Assembly: GCA_037013495.1 (NCBI GenBank)
Contig: CM072810.1
Location: forward strand, 51,322,843 to 51,386,842
DNA length: 64,000 bases
Source of the DNA: Hippophae tibetana
Taxonomy: Eukaryota > Streptophyta > Magnoliopsida > Rosales > Elaeagnaceae
Direction of reading: 5' to 3'
A model generated the notes under the pieces. That model was given only the letters and a program-made list of their open reading frames with translations, had not been told where the DNA came from and did not search any database. Positions 1 to 12,656 of this stretch are shown here, in pieces (within the stretch, counting starts at the first letter, position 1; every line of letters starts with the position of its first letter). The position numbers and the translations under genes are program-made.

Positions 1-1412
1 CACTTGGATACAACATAGAAAGGTTACCCACAACAACGAGTGCATGGATGGTACTTATCTTGGTTGCATCATTCCGTCTCTTGTAACCGAACTTCACCTC
101 AAACTTGTGCTTTTATGGGATACAAATCGGAGATCATGTTTTGATACCAAAGATAGGAAAAATAGCGAATCCTTGCTTCCTAAAGCTTAAGCTCTCAATA
201 CGGGATGCTTGAACGGTCACCCTTAACTTGTTCAAAGCTCACACCAAGTCACGAGGATGTTACCCCCCATGCACGACACAAGTCAGTCTAAATGACACTT
301 GGAAACAACATAGAAAGGTTACCCACAACAACGAACCCAGGGATGGTCCTTACCTCGGTTGCATCATTCCGTCTCTTTTAAGCGAACTTCACCTCTAACT
401 TGTACTTTTATGGGATACAAATCAGAGATCATATTTTGATACCAAACATAGGAAAATAGTTAATCCTTCCTTCCTAAAGCTTAACCTTTTCATGCGGGAT
501 GCTTGAACTGTCACCCTTAATCCTCGTTCAAAGATCACAACAAGTCACGAGGCTGTTACCCCCCGTGCACGACACAAGTCATTCTAAATGACACTTGGAT
601 ACAACATAGAAAGGTTACCCACAACAACGAGCACAGGGATGGTACTTATCTCGGTTGCATCATTCCGTCTCTTGTAACCGAACTTCACCTCGAACTTGTG
701 CTTTTATGGGATACAAATCGGAGATCATGTTTTGATACCAAAGATAGGAAAAATAGCGAATCTTTCCTTCCTAAAGTTTAAGCTCTCAATACGGGACGCT
801 TGACCGGTCACCCTTAACTTGCTCAAAGCTCACACCAAGTCACGAGGATGTTACCCCCCATGCACGACACAAGTCAGTCTAAATGACACTTGGAAACAAC
901 ATAGAAAGGTTATCCACAACAACGAACCCAGGGATGGTCCTTACCTCGGTTGAATCATTCCGTCTCTTGTAAGCGAACTTCACCTCTAACTTTTACTTTT
1001 TTGAGATACAAATCGGAGATCATATTTTGATAACAAACATAGGAAAATAGTTAATCCTTCCTTCCTAAAGCTTAAGCTTTCCATGCGGGATGCTTGAACT
1101 GTCACCCTTAATCCTCGTTCAAAGATCACAACAAGTCACGAGGCTGTTACCCCCCGTGCACGACACAAGTCATTCTAAATGACACTTGGAAACAACATAG
1201 AAAGGTTACCCACAACAACGAGCCCAGGGATGGTACTTACCTTGGTTGCATCATTCCGTCTCTTGTAACCGAACACCACCGGGAACTTGTGCTTTTATGA
1301 GATACAAATCGGAGATCATGTTTTGATACCAAAGATAGGAAAAATAGCGAATCCTTCCTTCCTAAAGCTTAAGCTTTCAATACGGGACGCTTGAACGGTC
1401 ACCCTTAACTTG
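1..1412 (+). repeat. Partial 5-mer unit: F(partial)-A-B/H-A2-E
   Basis: The window opens inside an F monomer (gagtgcatgg at 36-49; ccttgcttcc). Monomers then start at 231 (A), 527 (B/H fusion), 822 (A2, degenerate with tacttttttgag) and 1118 (E). F and A share private variants (acgggatgc, atcagag, aaccttttcatg) with the unit at 2890. That unit has separate B and H where this one has a fusion, so this is a one-monomer deletion version of it. Confidence 0.85.
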
Positions 1413-2889
1413 TTCAAAGCCCACACCAAGTCACGAGGATGTTACACCCCGTGCACGACACAAGTCATTCTAAATGACACTTGGATACAACATAGAAAGG
1501 TTACCCACAACAACGAGTGCATGGATGGTACTTATCTTGGTTGCATCATTCCGTCTCTTGTAACCGAACTTCACCTCAAACTTGTGCTTTTATGGGATAC
1601 AAATCGGAGATCATGTTTTGATACCAAAGATAGGAAAAATAGCGAATCCTTGCTTCCTAAAGCTTAAGCTCTCAATACGGGACGCTTGAACGGTCACCCT
1701 TAACTTGTTCAAAGCCCACACCAAGTCACGAGGATGTTACACCCCGTGCACGACACAAGTCATTCTAAATGACACTTGGATACAACATAGAAAGGTTACC
1801 CACAACAACGAGCACAGGGATGGTACTTATCTCGGTTGCATCATTCCGTCTCTTGTAACCGAACTTCACCTCGAACTTGTGCTTTTATGGGATACAAATC
1901 GGAGATCATGTTTTGATACCAAAGATAGGAAAAATAGCGAATCTTTCCTTCCTAAAGCTTAAGCTCTCAATACGGGACGCTTGAACGGTCACCCTTAACT
2001 TGTTCAAAGCTCACACCAAGTCACGAGGATGTTACCCCCCATGCACGACACAAGTCAGTCTAAATGACACTTGGAAACAACATAGAAAGGTTACCCACAA
2101 CAACGAACCCAGGGATGGTCCTTACCTCGGTTGCATCATTCCGTCTCTTTTAAGCGAACTTCACCTCTAACTTGTACTTTTATGGGATACAAATCGGAGA
2201 TCATATTTTGATACCAAACATAGGAAAATAGTTAATCCTTCCTTCCTAAAGCTTAAGCTTTTCATGCGGGATGCTTGAACTGTCACCCTTAATCCTCGTT
2301 CAAAGATCACAACAAGTCACGAGGCTGTTACCCCCCGTGCACGACACAAGTCATTCTAAATGACACTTGGAAACAACATAGAAAGGTTACCCACAACAAC
2401 GAACCCAGGGATGGTCCTTACCTCGGTTGCATCATTCCGTCTCTTGTAAGCGAACTTCACCTCTAACTTGTACTTTTATGAGATACAAATCGGAGATCAT
2501 ATTTTGATAACAAACATAGGAAAATAGTTAATCCTTCCTTCCTAAAGCTTAAGCTATCCATGCGGGATGCTTGAACTGTCACCCTTAATCCTCGTTCAAA
2601 GATCACAACAAGTCACGAGGCTGTTACCCCCCGTGCACGACACAAGTCATTCTAAATGACACTTGGAAACAACATAGAAAGGTTACCCACAACAACGAGC
2701 CCAGGGATGGTACTTACCTTGGTTGCATCATTCCGTCTCTTGTAACCGAACACCACCGGGAACTTGTGCTTTTATGAGATACAAATCGGAGATCATGTTT
2801 TGATACCAAAGATAGGAAAAATAGCGAATCCTTCCTTCCTAAAGCTTAAGCTTTCAATACGGGACGCTTGAACGGTCACCCTTAACTTG
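1413..2889 (+). repeat. 5-mer unit F-F/H-A-B/A2-E (1477 bp)
   Basis: Monomers start at 1413, 1708, 2003, 2299 and 2595. The second opens like F (cccacacc) and continues as H (gagcac, aatctttcc). The fourth opens like B (aagatcac, ggctgtt) and continues as A2 (gataacaaac, ccatgcggg). Two of the five members are therefore recombinants. The 1477-bp spacing of F starts equals the spacing implied for the preceding unit. Confidence 0.83.
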
Positions 2890-4663
2890 TTCAAAGCCCA
2901 CACCAAGTCACGAGGATGTTACACCCCGTGCACGACACAAGTCATTCTAAATGACACTTGGATACAACATAGAAAGGTTACCCACAACAACGAGTGCATG
3001 GATGGTACTTATCTTGGTTGCATCATTCCGTCTCTTGTAACCGAACTTCACCTCAAACTTGTGCTTTTATGGGATACAAATCGGAGATCATGTTTTGATA
3101 CCAAAGATAGGAAAAATAGCGAATCCTTGCTTCCTAAAGCTTAAGCTCTCAATACGGGATGCTTGAACGGTCACCCTTAACTTGTTCAAAGCTCACACCA
3201 AGTCACGAGGATGTTACCCCCCATGCACGACACAAGTCAGTCTAAATGACACTTGGAAACAACATAGAAAGGTTACCCACAACAACGAACCCAGGGATGG
3301 TCCTTACCTCGGTTGCATCATTCCGTCTCTTTTAAGCGAACTTCACCTCTAACTTGTACTTTTATGGGATACAAATCAGAGATCATATTTTGATACCAAA
3401 CATAGGAAAATAGTTAATCCTTCCTTCCTAAAGCTTAACCTTTTCATGCGGGATGCTTGAACTGTCACCCTTAATCCTCGTTCAAAGATCACAACAAGTC
3501 ACGAGGCTGTTACCCCCCGTGCACGACACAAGTCATTCTAAATGACACTTGGAAACAACATAGAAAGGTTACCCATAACAACGAACCCAGGGATGGTCCT
3601 TACCTCGGTTGCATCATTCCGTCTCTTGTAAGCGAACTTCACCTCTAACTTGTGCTTTTATGGGATACAAATGGGAGATCATATTTTGCTACCAAACATA
3701 GGAAAAATAGCTAATCCTTCCTTCCTAAAGCTTAATCTTTCAATACGGGACGCTTGAACGGTCACCTTTAATCCTTGTTCAAAGCTCACACCAAGTCACG
3801 AGGATGTTACACCACGTGCACGACACAAGTCATTCTAAATGACACTTGGATACAACATAGAAAGGTTACCCACAACAACGAGCACAGGGATGGTACTTAT
3901 CTCGGTTGCATCATTCCGTCTCTTGTAACCGAACTTCACCTCGAACTTGTGCTTTTAAGGGATACAAATCGGAGATCATGTTTTGATACCAAAGATAGGA
4001 AAAATAGCGAATCTTTCCTTCCTAAAGCTTAAGCTCTCAATACGGGACGCTTGACCGGTCACCCTTAACTTGTTCAAAGCTCACACCAAGTCACGAGGAT
4101 GTTACCCCCCATGCACGACACAAGTCAGTCTAAATGACACTTGGAAACAACATAGAAAGGTTATCCACAACAACGAACCCAGGGATGGTCCTTACCTCGG
4201 TTGCATCATTCCGTCTCTTGTAAGCGAACTTCACCTCTAACTTGTACTTTTATGAGATACAAATCGGAGATCATATTTTGATAACAAACATAGGAAAATA
4301 GTTAATCCTTCCTTCCTAAAGCTTAAGCTTTCCATGCGGGATGCTTGAACTGTCACCCTTAATCCTCGTTCAAAGATCACAACAAGTCACGAGGCTGTTA
4401 CCCCCCGTGCACGACACAAGTCATTCTAAATGACACTTGGAAACAACATAGAAAGGTTACCCACAACAACGAGCCCAGGGATGGTACTTACCTTGGTTGC
4501 ATCATTCCGTCTCTTGTAACCGAACACCACCGGGAACTTGTGCTTTTATGAGATACAAATCGGAGATCATGTTTTGATACCAAAGATAGGAAAAATAGCG
4601 AATCCTTCCTTCCTAAAGCTTAAGCTTTCAATACGGGACGCTTGAACGGTCACCCTTAACTTG
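2890..4663 (+). repeat. 6-mer unit F-A-B-H-A2-E (1774 bp)
   Basis: Starts at 2890, 3185, 3481, 3778, 4073 and 4369. This is the undeleted counterpart of 1-1412: F and A share acgggatgc, atcagag and aaccttttcatg, and the A2 members share ttatccac after gaccggtc. B joins H directly (cctttaatccttg), with no C, D or G between them. This is a simpler order than the right-hand 9-mer. Confidence 0.85.
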
Positions 4664-7325
4664 TTCAAAGCACACACCAAGTCACGAGGATGTTACACCC
4701 CGTGCACGACACAAGTCATTCTAAATGACACTTGGATACAACATAGAAAGGTTACCCACAACAACGAGTGCATGGATGGTACTTATCTTGGTTGCATCAT
4801 TCCGTCTCTTGTAACCGAACTTCACCTCAAACTTGTGCTTTTATGGGATATAAATCGGAGATCATGTTTTGATACCAAAGATAGGAAAAATAGCGAATCC
4901 TTCCTTCCTAAAGCTTAAGCTCTCAATACGGGACGCTTGAACGGTCACCCTTAACTTGTTCAAAGCCCACACCAAGTCACGAGGATGTTACACCCCGTGC
5001 ACGACACAAGTCATTCTAAATGACACTTGGATACAACATAGAAAGGTTACCCACAACAACGAGCGCAGGGATGGTACTTATCTCGGTTGCATCATTCCGT
5101 CTCTTGTAACCGAACTTCACCTCGAACTTGTGCTTTTATGGGATACAAATCGGAGATCATGTTTTGATACCAAAGATAGGAAAAATAGCGAATCCTTCCT
5201 TCCTAAAGCTTAAGCTCTCAATACGGGACGCTTGAACGGTCACCCTTAACTTGTTCAAAGCTCACACCAAGTCACGAGGATGTTACCCCCCATGCACGAC
5301 ACAAGTCAGTCTAAATGACACTTGGAAACAACATAGAAAGGTTACCCACAACAACGAACCCAGGGATGGTCCTTACCTCGGTTGCATCATTCCGTCTCTT
5401 GTAAGCGAACTTCACCTCTAACTTGTACTTTTATGGGATACAAATCGGAGATCATATTTTGATAACAAACATAGGAAAATAGTTAATCCTTCCTTCCTAA
5501 AGCTTAAGCTTTCCATGCGGGATGCTTGAACTGTCACACTTAATCCTCGTTCAAAGATCACAACAAGTCACGAGGCTGTTACCCCCCGTCCACGACACAA
5601 GTCATTCTAAATGACACTTGGAAACAACATAGAAAGGTTACCCATAACAACGAACCCAGGGATGGCCCTTACCTCGGTTGCATCATTCCGTCTCTTGTAA
5701 GCGAACTTCACATCTAACTTGTGCTTTTATGGGATACAAATGGGAGATCATATTTTGCTACCAAACATAGGAAAAATAGCTAATCCTTCCTTCCTAAAGC
5801 TTAATCTTTCAATACGGGACGCTTGAACGGTCACCTTTAATCCTCGTTCAAACCTCACACCAAGTCACGAGGATGTTACACCCCGTGCACGACACAAGTA
5901 ATTCTAAATGACACTTGGATACAACATAGAAAGGTTACCCACAACAACGAGCGCAGGGATGGTACTTATCTCGGTTGCATCATTCCGTCTCTTGTAACCG
6001 AACTTCACCTCAAACTTGTGCTTTTATGGGATACAAATCGGAGATCATGTTTTGATACCAAAGATAGGAAAAATAGCGAATCCTTACTTCCTAAAGCTTA
6101 AGCTCTCAATACGGGACGCTTGAACGGTCACCCTTAACTTGTTCAAAGCTCACACCAAGTCACGAGGAAGTTACCCCCCATGCATGACACAAGTCAATCT
6201 AAATGACACTTGGAAAAAACATAGAAAGGTTACCCACAACAACGAACCCAGGGATGGTTCTTACCTCGGTTGCATCATTCCGTCTCTTTTAAGCGAACTT
6301 CACCTCTAAGTTGTACTTTTATGGGATACAAATCGGAGATCATATTTTGATACCAAACATAGGAAAATAGTTAATCCTTCCTTCCTAAAGCTTAAGCTTT
6401 TCATGCGGGATGCTTGAACTGTCACCCTTAATCCTCGTTCAAAGATCACAACAAGTCACGAGGCTGTTACCCCCCGTGCACGACACAAGTCATTCTAAAT
6501 GACACTTGGAAACAACATAGAAAGGTTACCCACAACAACGAACCCAGGGATGGTCCTTACCTCGGTTGCATCATTCCGTCTCTTGTAAGCGAACTTCACC
6601 TCTAATTTGTGCTTTTATGGGATACAAATGGGAGATCATATTTTGCTACCAAACATAGGAAAAATAGTGAATCCTTCGTTCCTAAAGCTTAAGTTTCAAT
6701 ACGAGACGCTTGAACGGTCACCCTTAATCCTCGTTCAAACCTCACACCAAGTCACGAGGATGTTACACCCCGTGCACGACACAAGTAATTCTAAATGACA
6801 CTTGGATACAACATAGAAATGTTACCCACAACAACGAGCGCAAAGATGGTACTTATCTCGGTTGCATCATTCCGTCTCTTGTAACCAAACTTCACCTCGA
6901 ACTTGTGCTTTTATGGGATACAAATCGGAGATCATGTTTTGATACCAAAGATAGGAAAAATAGCGAATCCTTCCTTCCTAAAGCTTAAGCTCTCAATACG
7001 GGACGCTTGAACGGTCACCCTTAACTTGTTCAAAGCTCACACCAAGTCACGAGGATGTTACCCCCCATGCACGACACAAGTCAGTCTAAATGACACTTGG
7101 AAACAACATAGAAAGGTTACCCACAACAACGAACCTAGGGATGGTCCTTACCTCGGTTGCATCATTCCGTCTCTTGTAAGCGAACTTCACCTCTAACTTG
7201 TACTTTTATGGGATACAAATCGGAGATCATATTTTGATACCAAACATAGGAAAATAGTTAATCCTTCCTTCCTAAAGCTTAAGCTTTTCAATACGGGACG
7301 CTTGAACGGTCACCTTTAATAATTG
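4664..7325 (+). repeat. Irregular block F-F/C-A2-B-D-A-B-D-A/G
   Basis: Nine monomers start at 4664, 4959, 5254, 5550, 5847, 6142, 6438, 6734 and 7029. B is followed directly by D twice, so C is missing. The D copies contain gagcgcagg (5847) and gagcgcaaag (6734). The last monomer begins as A and switches to an ending with ttcaatacggg and taataatt. No exact repeat of this order is seen elsewhere in the window. Confidence 0.78.
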
Positions 7326-9991
7326 TTCAAAGCTCACACCAAGTCACGAGGATGTTACACCCCGTGCACGACACAAGTCATTCTAAATGACACTTGGAAA
7401 CAACATAGAAAGGTTACCCATAACAACGAACCCAGGGATGGTCCTTACCTCGGTTGCATCATTCCGTCTCTTGTAAGCGAACTTCACCTCTAACTTGTGC
7501 TTTTATGGGATACAAATGGGAGATCATATTTTGCTACCAAACATAGGAAAAATAGCTAATCATTCCTTCCTAAAGCTTAATCTTTCAATACGGGACGCTT
7601 GAACGGTCACCTTTAATAATTGTTCAAAGCTCACACCAAGTCACGAGGATGTTACACCCCGTGCACGACACAAGTCATTCTAAATGACACTTGGATACAA
7701 CATAGAAAGGTTACCCACAACAACGAGCACAGGGATGACACTTATCTCGGTTGCATCATTCCGTCTCTTGTAACCGAACTTCACCTCGAACTTGTGCTTT
7801 TATGGGATACAAATCGGACATCATGTTTTGATACCAAAGATAGGAAAAATAGCGAATCCTTCCTTCCTAAAGCTTAAGCTCTCAATACGGGACGCTTGAA
7901 CGGTCACCCTTAACTTGTTCAAAGCTCACACCAAGTCACGAGGATGTTACCCCCCATGCACGACACAAGTCAGTCTAAATGACACTTGGAAACAACATAG
8001 AAAGGTTACCCACAACAACGAACCCAGGGATGGTCTTTACCTCGGTTGCATCATTCCGTCTCTTTTAAGCGAACTTCACCTCTAACTTGTGCTTTTATGG
8101 GATACAAATGGGAGATCATATTTTGCTACCAAACATAGGAAAAATAGCTAATCCTTCCTTCCTAAAGCTTAATCTTTCAATACGGGACGCTTGAACGGTC
8201 ACCTTTAATCCTCGTTCAAAGCTCACACCAAGTCACGAGGATGTTACACCCCGTGCACAACACAAGTCATTCTAAATGACACTTGGATACAACATAGAAA
8301 GGTTACCCACAACAACGAGCGCAGGGATGGTACTTATCTCGGTTGCATCACTCCGTCTCTTGTAACCGAACTTCACCTCGAACTTGTGCTTTTATGGGAT
8401 ACAAATCGGAGATCATGTTTTGATACCAAATATAGGAAAAATAGCGAATCCTTCGTTCCTAAAGCTTAAGCTTTCAATACGGGACACTTGAACGGTCACC
8501 TTTAATCCTCGTTCAAACCTCACACCAAGTCACGAGGATGTTACACCCCGTGCACGACACAAGTAATTCTAAATGACACTTGGATACAACATAGAAAGGT
8601 TACCCACAACAACGAGCGCAGGGATGGTACTTATCTCGGTTGCATCATTCCGTCTCTTGTAACCGAACTTCACCTCGAACTTGTGCTTTTATGGGATACA
8701 AATCGGAGATCATGTTTTGATACCAAAGATAGGAAAAATAGCGAATCCTTACTTCCTAAAGCTTAAGCTCTCAATACGGGACGCTTGAACGGTCACCCTT
8801 AACTTGTTCAAAGCTCACACCAAGTCACGAGGAAGTTATCCCCCATGCACGACACAAGTCAATCTAAATGACACTTGGAAACAACATAGAAAGGTTACCC
8901 ACAACAACGAACCCAGGGATGGTCCTTACCTCGGTTGCATCATTCCGTCTCTTTTAAGCGAACTTCACCTCTAACTTGTACTTTTATGGGATACAAATCG
9001 GAGATCATATTTTGATACCAAACATAGGAAAATAGTTAATCCTTCCTTCCTAAAGCTTAAGCTTTTCATGCGGGATGCTTGAACTGTCACCCTTAATCCT
9101 CGTTCAAAGATCACAACAAGTCACGAGGCTGTTACCCCCCGTGCACGACACAAGTCATTCTAAATGACACTTGGAAACAACATAGAAAGGTTACCCACAA
9201 CAACGAACCCAGGGATGGTCCTTACCTCGGTTGCATCATTCCGTCTCTTGTAAGCGAACTTCACCTCTAATTTGTGCTTTTATGGGATACAAATGGGAGA
9301 TCATATTTTGCTACCAAACATAGGAAAAATAGCTAATCATTCCTTCCCAAAGCTTAATCTTTCAATACGGGACGCTTGAACGGTCACCTTTAATCCTCGT
9401 TCAAAGCTCACACCAAGTCACGAGGATGTTACACCCCGTGCACGACACAAGTCATTCTAAATGACACTTGGATACAACATAGAAAGGTTACCCACAACAA
9501 CGAGTGCAGGGATGGTACTTATCTCGGTTGCATCATTCCGTATCTTGTAACCGAACTTCACCTCGAACTTGTGCTTTTATGGGATACAAATCGGAGATCA
9601 TGTTTTGATACCAAAGATAGGAAAAATAGCGAATCCTTCCTTCCTAAAGCTTAAGCTCTCAATACGGGACGCTTGAACGGTCACCCTTAACTTGTTCAAA
9701 GCTCACACCAAATCACGAGGATGTTACCCCCCATGCACGACACAAGTCAGTCTAAATGACACTTGGAAACAACATAGAAAGGTTACCCACAACAACGAAC
9801 CCAGGGATGGTCCTTACCTCGGTTGCATCATTCCGTCTCTTGTAAGCGAACTTCACCTCTAACTTGTACTTTTATGGGATAGAAATCGGAGATCATATTT
9901 TCCTACCAAACATAGGAAAAATAGCTAATCCTTCCTTCTTAAAGCTTAATCTTTCAATACGGGACGCTTGAACGGTCACCTTTAATAATTG
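7326..9991 (+). repeat. 9-monomer block H/B-H-A/B-C-D-A-B-C/D-G (2666 bp)
   Basis: Starts at 7326, 7623, 7918, 8215, 8512, 8807, 9103, 9400 and 9695. The first and third are fusions. The H/B fusion (taataatt start, ttacaccccgtg, then ggaaac, acccataac and B 3' half) recurs at 9992 and 15913, so it is a stable member of this region. The order differs from the right-hand 9-mer. Confidence 0.8.
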
Positions 9992-12656
9992 TTCAAAGCT
10001 CACACCAAGTCACGAGGATGTTACACCCCGTGCACGACACAAGTCATTCTAAATGACACTTGGAAACAACATAGAAAGGTTACCCATAACAACGAACCCA
10101 GGGATGGTCCTTACCTCGGTTGCATCATTCCGTCTCTTGTAAGCGAACTTCACCTCTAACTTGTGCTTTTATGGGATACAAATGGGAGATCATATTTTGC
10201 TACCAAACATAGGAAAAATAGCTAATCCTTCCTTCCTAAAGCTTAATCTTTCAATACGGGACGCTTGAACGGTCACCTTTAATAATTGTTCAAAGCTCAC
10301 ACCAAGTCACGAGGATGTTACACCCCGTGCACGACACAAGTCATTCTAAATGACACTTGGATACAACATAGAAAGGTTACCCACAACAACGAGCACAGGG
10401 ATGATACTTATCTCGGTTGCATCATTCCGTCTCTTGTAACCGAACTTCACCTCGAACTTGTGCTTTTATGGGATACAAATCGGAGATCATGTTTTGATAC
10501 CAAAGATAGGAAAAATAGCGAATCCTTCCTTCCTAAAGCTTAAGCTCTCAATACGGGACGCTTGAACGGTCACTCTTAACTTGTTCAAAGCTCACACCAA
10601 GTCACGAGGATGTTACCCCCCATGCACGACACAAGTCAGTCTAAATGACACTTGGAAACAACATAGAAAGGTTACCCACAACAACGAGCGCAGGGATGGT
10701 ACTTATCTAGGTTGCATCATTCCGTCTCTTGTAACCGAACTTCACCTCGAACTTGTGCTTTTATGGGATACAAATCGGAGATCATGTTTTGATACCAAAG
10801 ATAGGAAAAATAGCGAATCCTTCGTTCCTAAAGCTTAAGCTTTCAATACGGGACACTTGAACGGTCACCTTTAATCCTCGTTCAAACCTCACACCAAGTC
10901 ACGAGGATGTTACACCCCGTGCACGACACAAGTAATTCTAAATGACACTTGGATACAACATAGAAAGGTTACCCACAACAACGAACACAGGGATGGTACT
11001 TATCTCGGTTGCATCATTCCGTCTCTTGTAACCGAACTTCACCTCAAACTTGTGCTTTTATGGGATACAAATCGGAGATCATGTTTTGATACCAAAGATA
11101 GGAAAAATAGCGAATCCTTACTTCCTAAAGCTTAAGCTCTCAATACGGGACGCTTGAACGGTCACCCTTAACTTGTTCAAAGCTCACACCAAGTCACGAG
11201 GAAGTTACCCCCCATGCACGACACAAGTCAATCTAAATGACACTTGGAAACAACATAGAAAGGTTACCCACAACAATGAACCCAGGGATGGTCCTTACCT
11301 CGGTTGCATCATTCCGTCTCTTTTAAGCGAACTTCACCTCTAACTTGTACTTTTATGGGATACAAATCGGAGATCATATTTTGATACCAAACATAGGAAA
11401 ATAGTTAATCCTTCCTTCCTAAAGCTTAAGCTTTTCATGCGGGATGCTTGAACTGTCACCCTTAATCCTCGTTCAAAGATCACAACAAGTCACGAGGCTG
11501 TTACCCCCCGTGCACGACACAAGTCATTCTAAATGACACTTGGAAACAACATAGAAAGGTTACCCACAACAACGAACCCAGGGATGGTCCTTACCTCGGT
11601 TGCATCATTCCGTCTCTTGTAAGCGAACTTCACCTCTAATTTGTGCTTTTATGGGATACAAATGGGAGATCATATTTTGCTACCAAACATAGGAAAAATA
11701 GCTAATCATTCCTTCCCAAAGCTTAATCTTTCAATACGGGACGCTTGAACGGTCACCTTTAATCCTCGTTCAAAGCTCACACCAAGTCACGAGGATGTTA
11801 CACCCCATGCACGACACAAGTCATTCTAAATGACACTTGGATACAACATAGAAAGGTTACCCACAACAACGAGCGCAGGGATGGTACTTATCTCGGTTGC
11901 ATCATTCCGTCTCTTGTAACCGAACTTCACCTCGAACTTGTGCTTTTATGGGATACAAATCGGAGATCATGTTTTGATACCAAAGATAGGAAAAATAGCG
12001 AATCCTTCCTTCCTAAAGCTTAAGCTCTCAATACGGGACGCTTGAACGGTCACCCTTAACTTGTTCAAAGCTCACACCAAGTCACGAGGATGTTACCCCC
12101 CATGCACGACACAAGTCAGTCTAGATGACACTTGGAAACAACATAGAAAGGTTACCCACAACAACGAACCCAGGGATGGTCCTTACCTCGGTTGCATCAT
12201 TCCGTCTCTTGTAAGCGAACTTCACCTCTAACTTGTACTTTTATGGGATACAAATCGGAGATCATATTTTGATAACAAACATAGGAAAATAGTTAATCCT
12301 TCCTTCCTAAAGCTTAAGCTTTCCATGCGGGATGCTTGAACTGTCACACTTAATCCTCGTTCAAAGATCACAACAAGTCACGAGGCTGTTACCCCCCGTG
12401 CACGACACAAGTCATTCTAAATGACACTTGGAAACAACATAGAAAGGTTACCCATAACAACGAACCCAGGGATGGTCCTTACCTCGGTTGCATCATTCCG
12501 TCTCTTGTAAGCGAACTTCACCTCTAACTTGTGCTTTTATGGGATACAAATGGGAGATCATATTTTGCTACCAAACATAGGAAAAATAGCTAATCCTTCC
12601 TTCCTAAAGCTTAATCTTTCAATACGGGACGCTTGAACGGTCACCTTTAATAATTG
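9992..12656 (+). repeat. H/B monomer plus 8-mer H-A/C-D-A-B-C/D-A2-B
   Basis: The H/B fusion occupies 9992-10288. The 8-mer follows at 10289, 10584, 10881, 11176, 11472, 11769, 12064 and 12360. The A/C fusion at 10584 starts with ccccccatg and cagtct and changes to gagcgc and ccttcgttcc, then gggacacttg. The same fusion and following D-A-B order recur 2368 bp later. Confidence 0.82.

Noticed and set aside
1410..1667. Recurrent 85-codon frame (first residues FKAHTKSRGCYT) in F-, H- and mixed monomers, seen 28 times
   Set aside because: All start at TTG in acttgttc or taattgttc, not ATG. Most other monomers of the same array interrupt the frame. Its length and spacing simply follow the repeat, and no known domain is visible.
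6607..6798. 63-codon frame
   Set aside because: TTG start inside a B monomer with a small deletion (aagcttaagtttc) that shifts frame; no repeat elsewhere and no domain.
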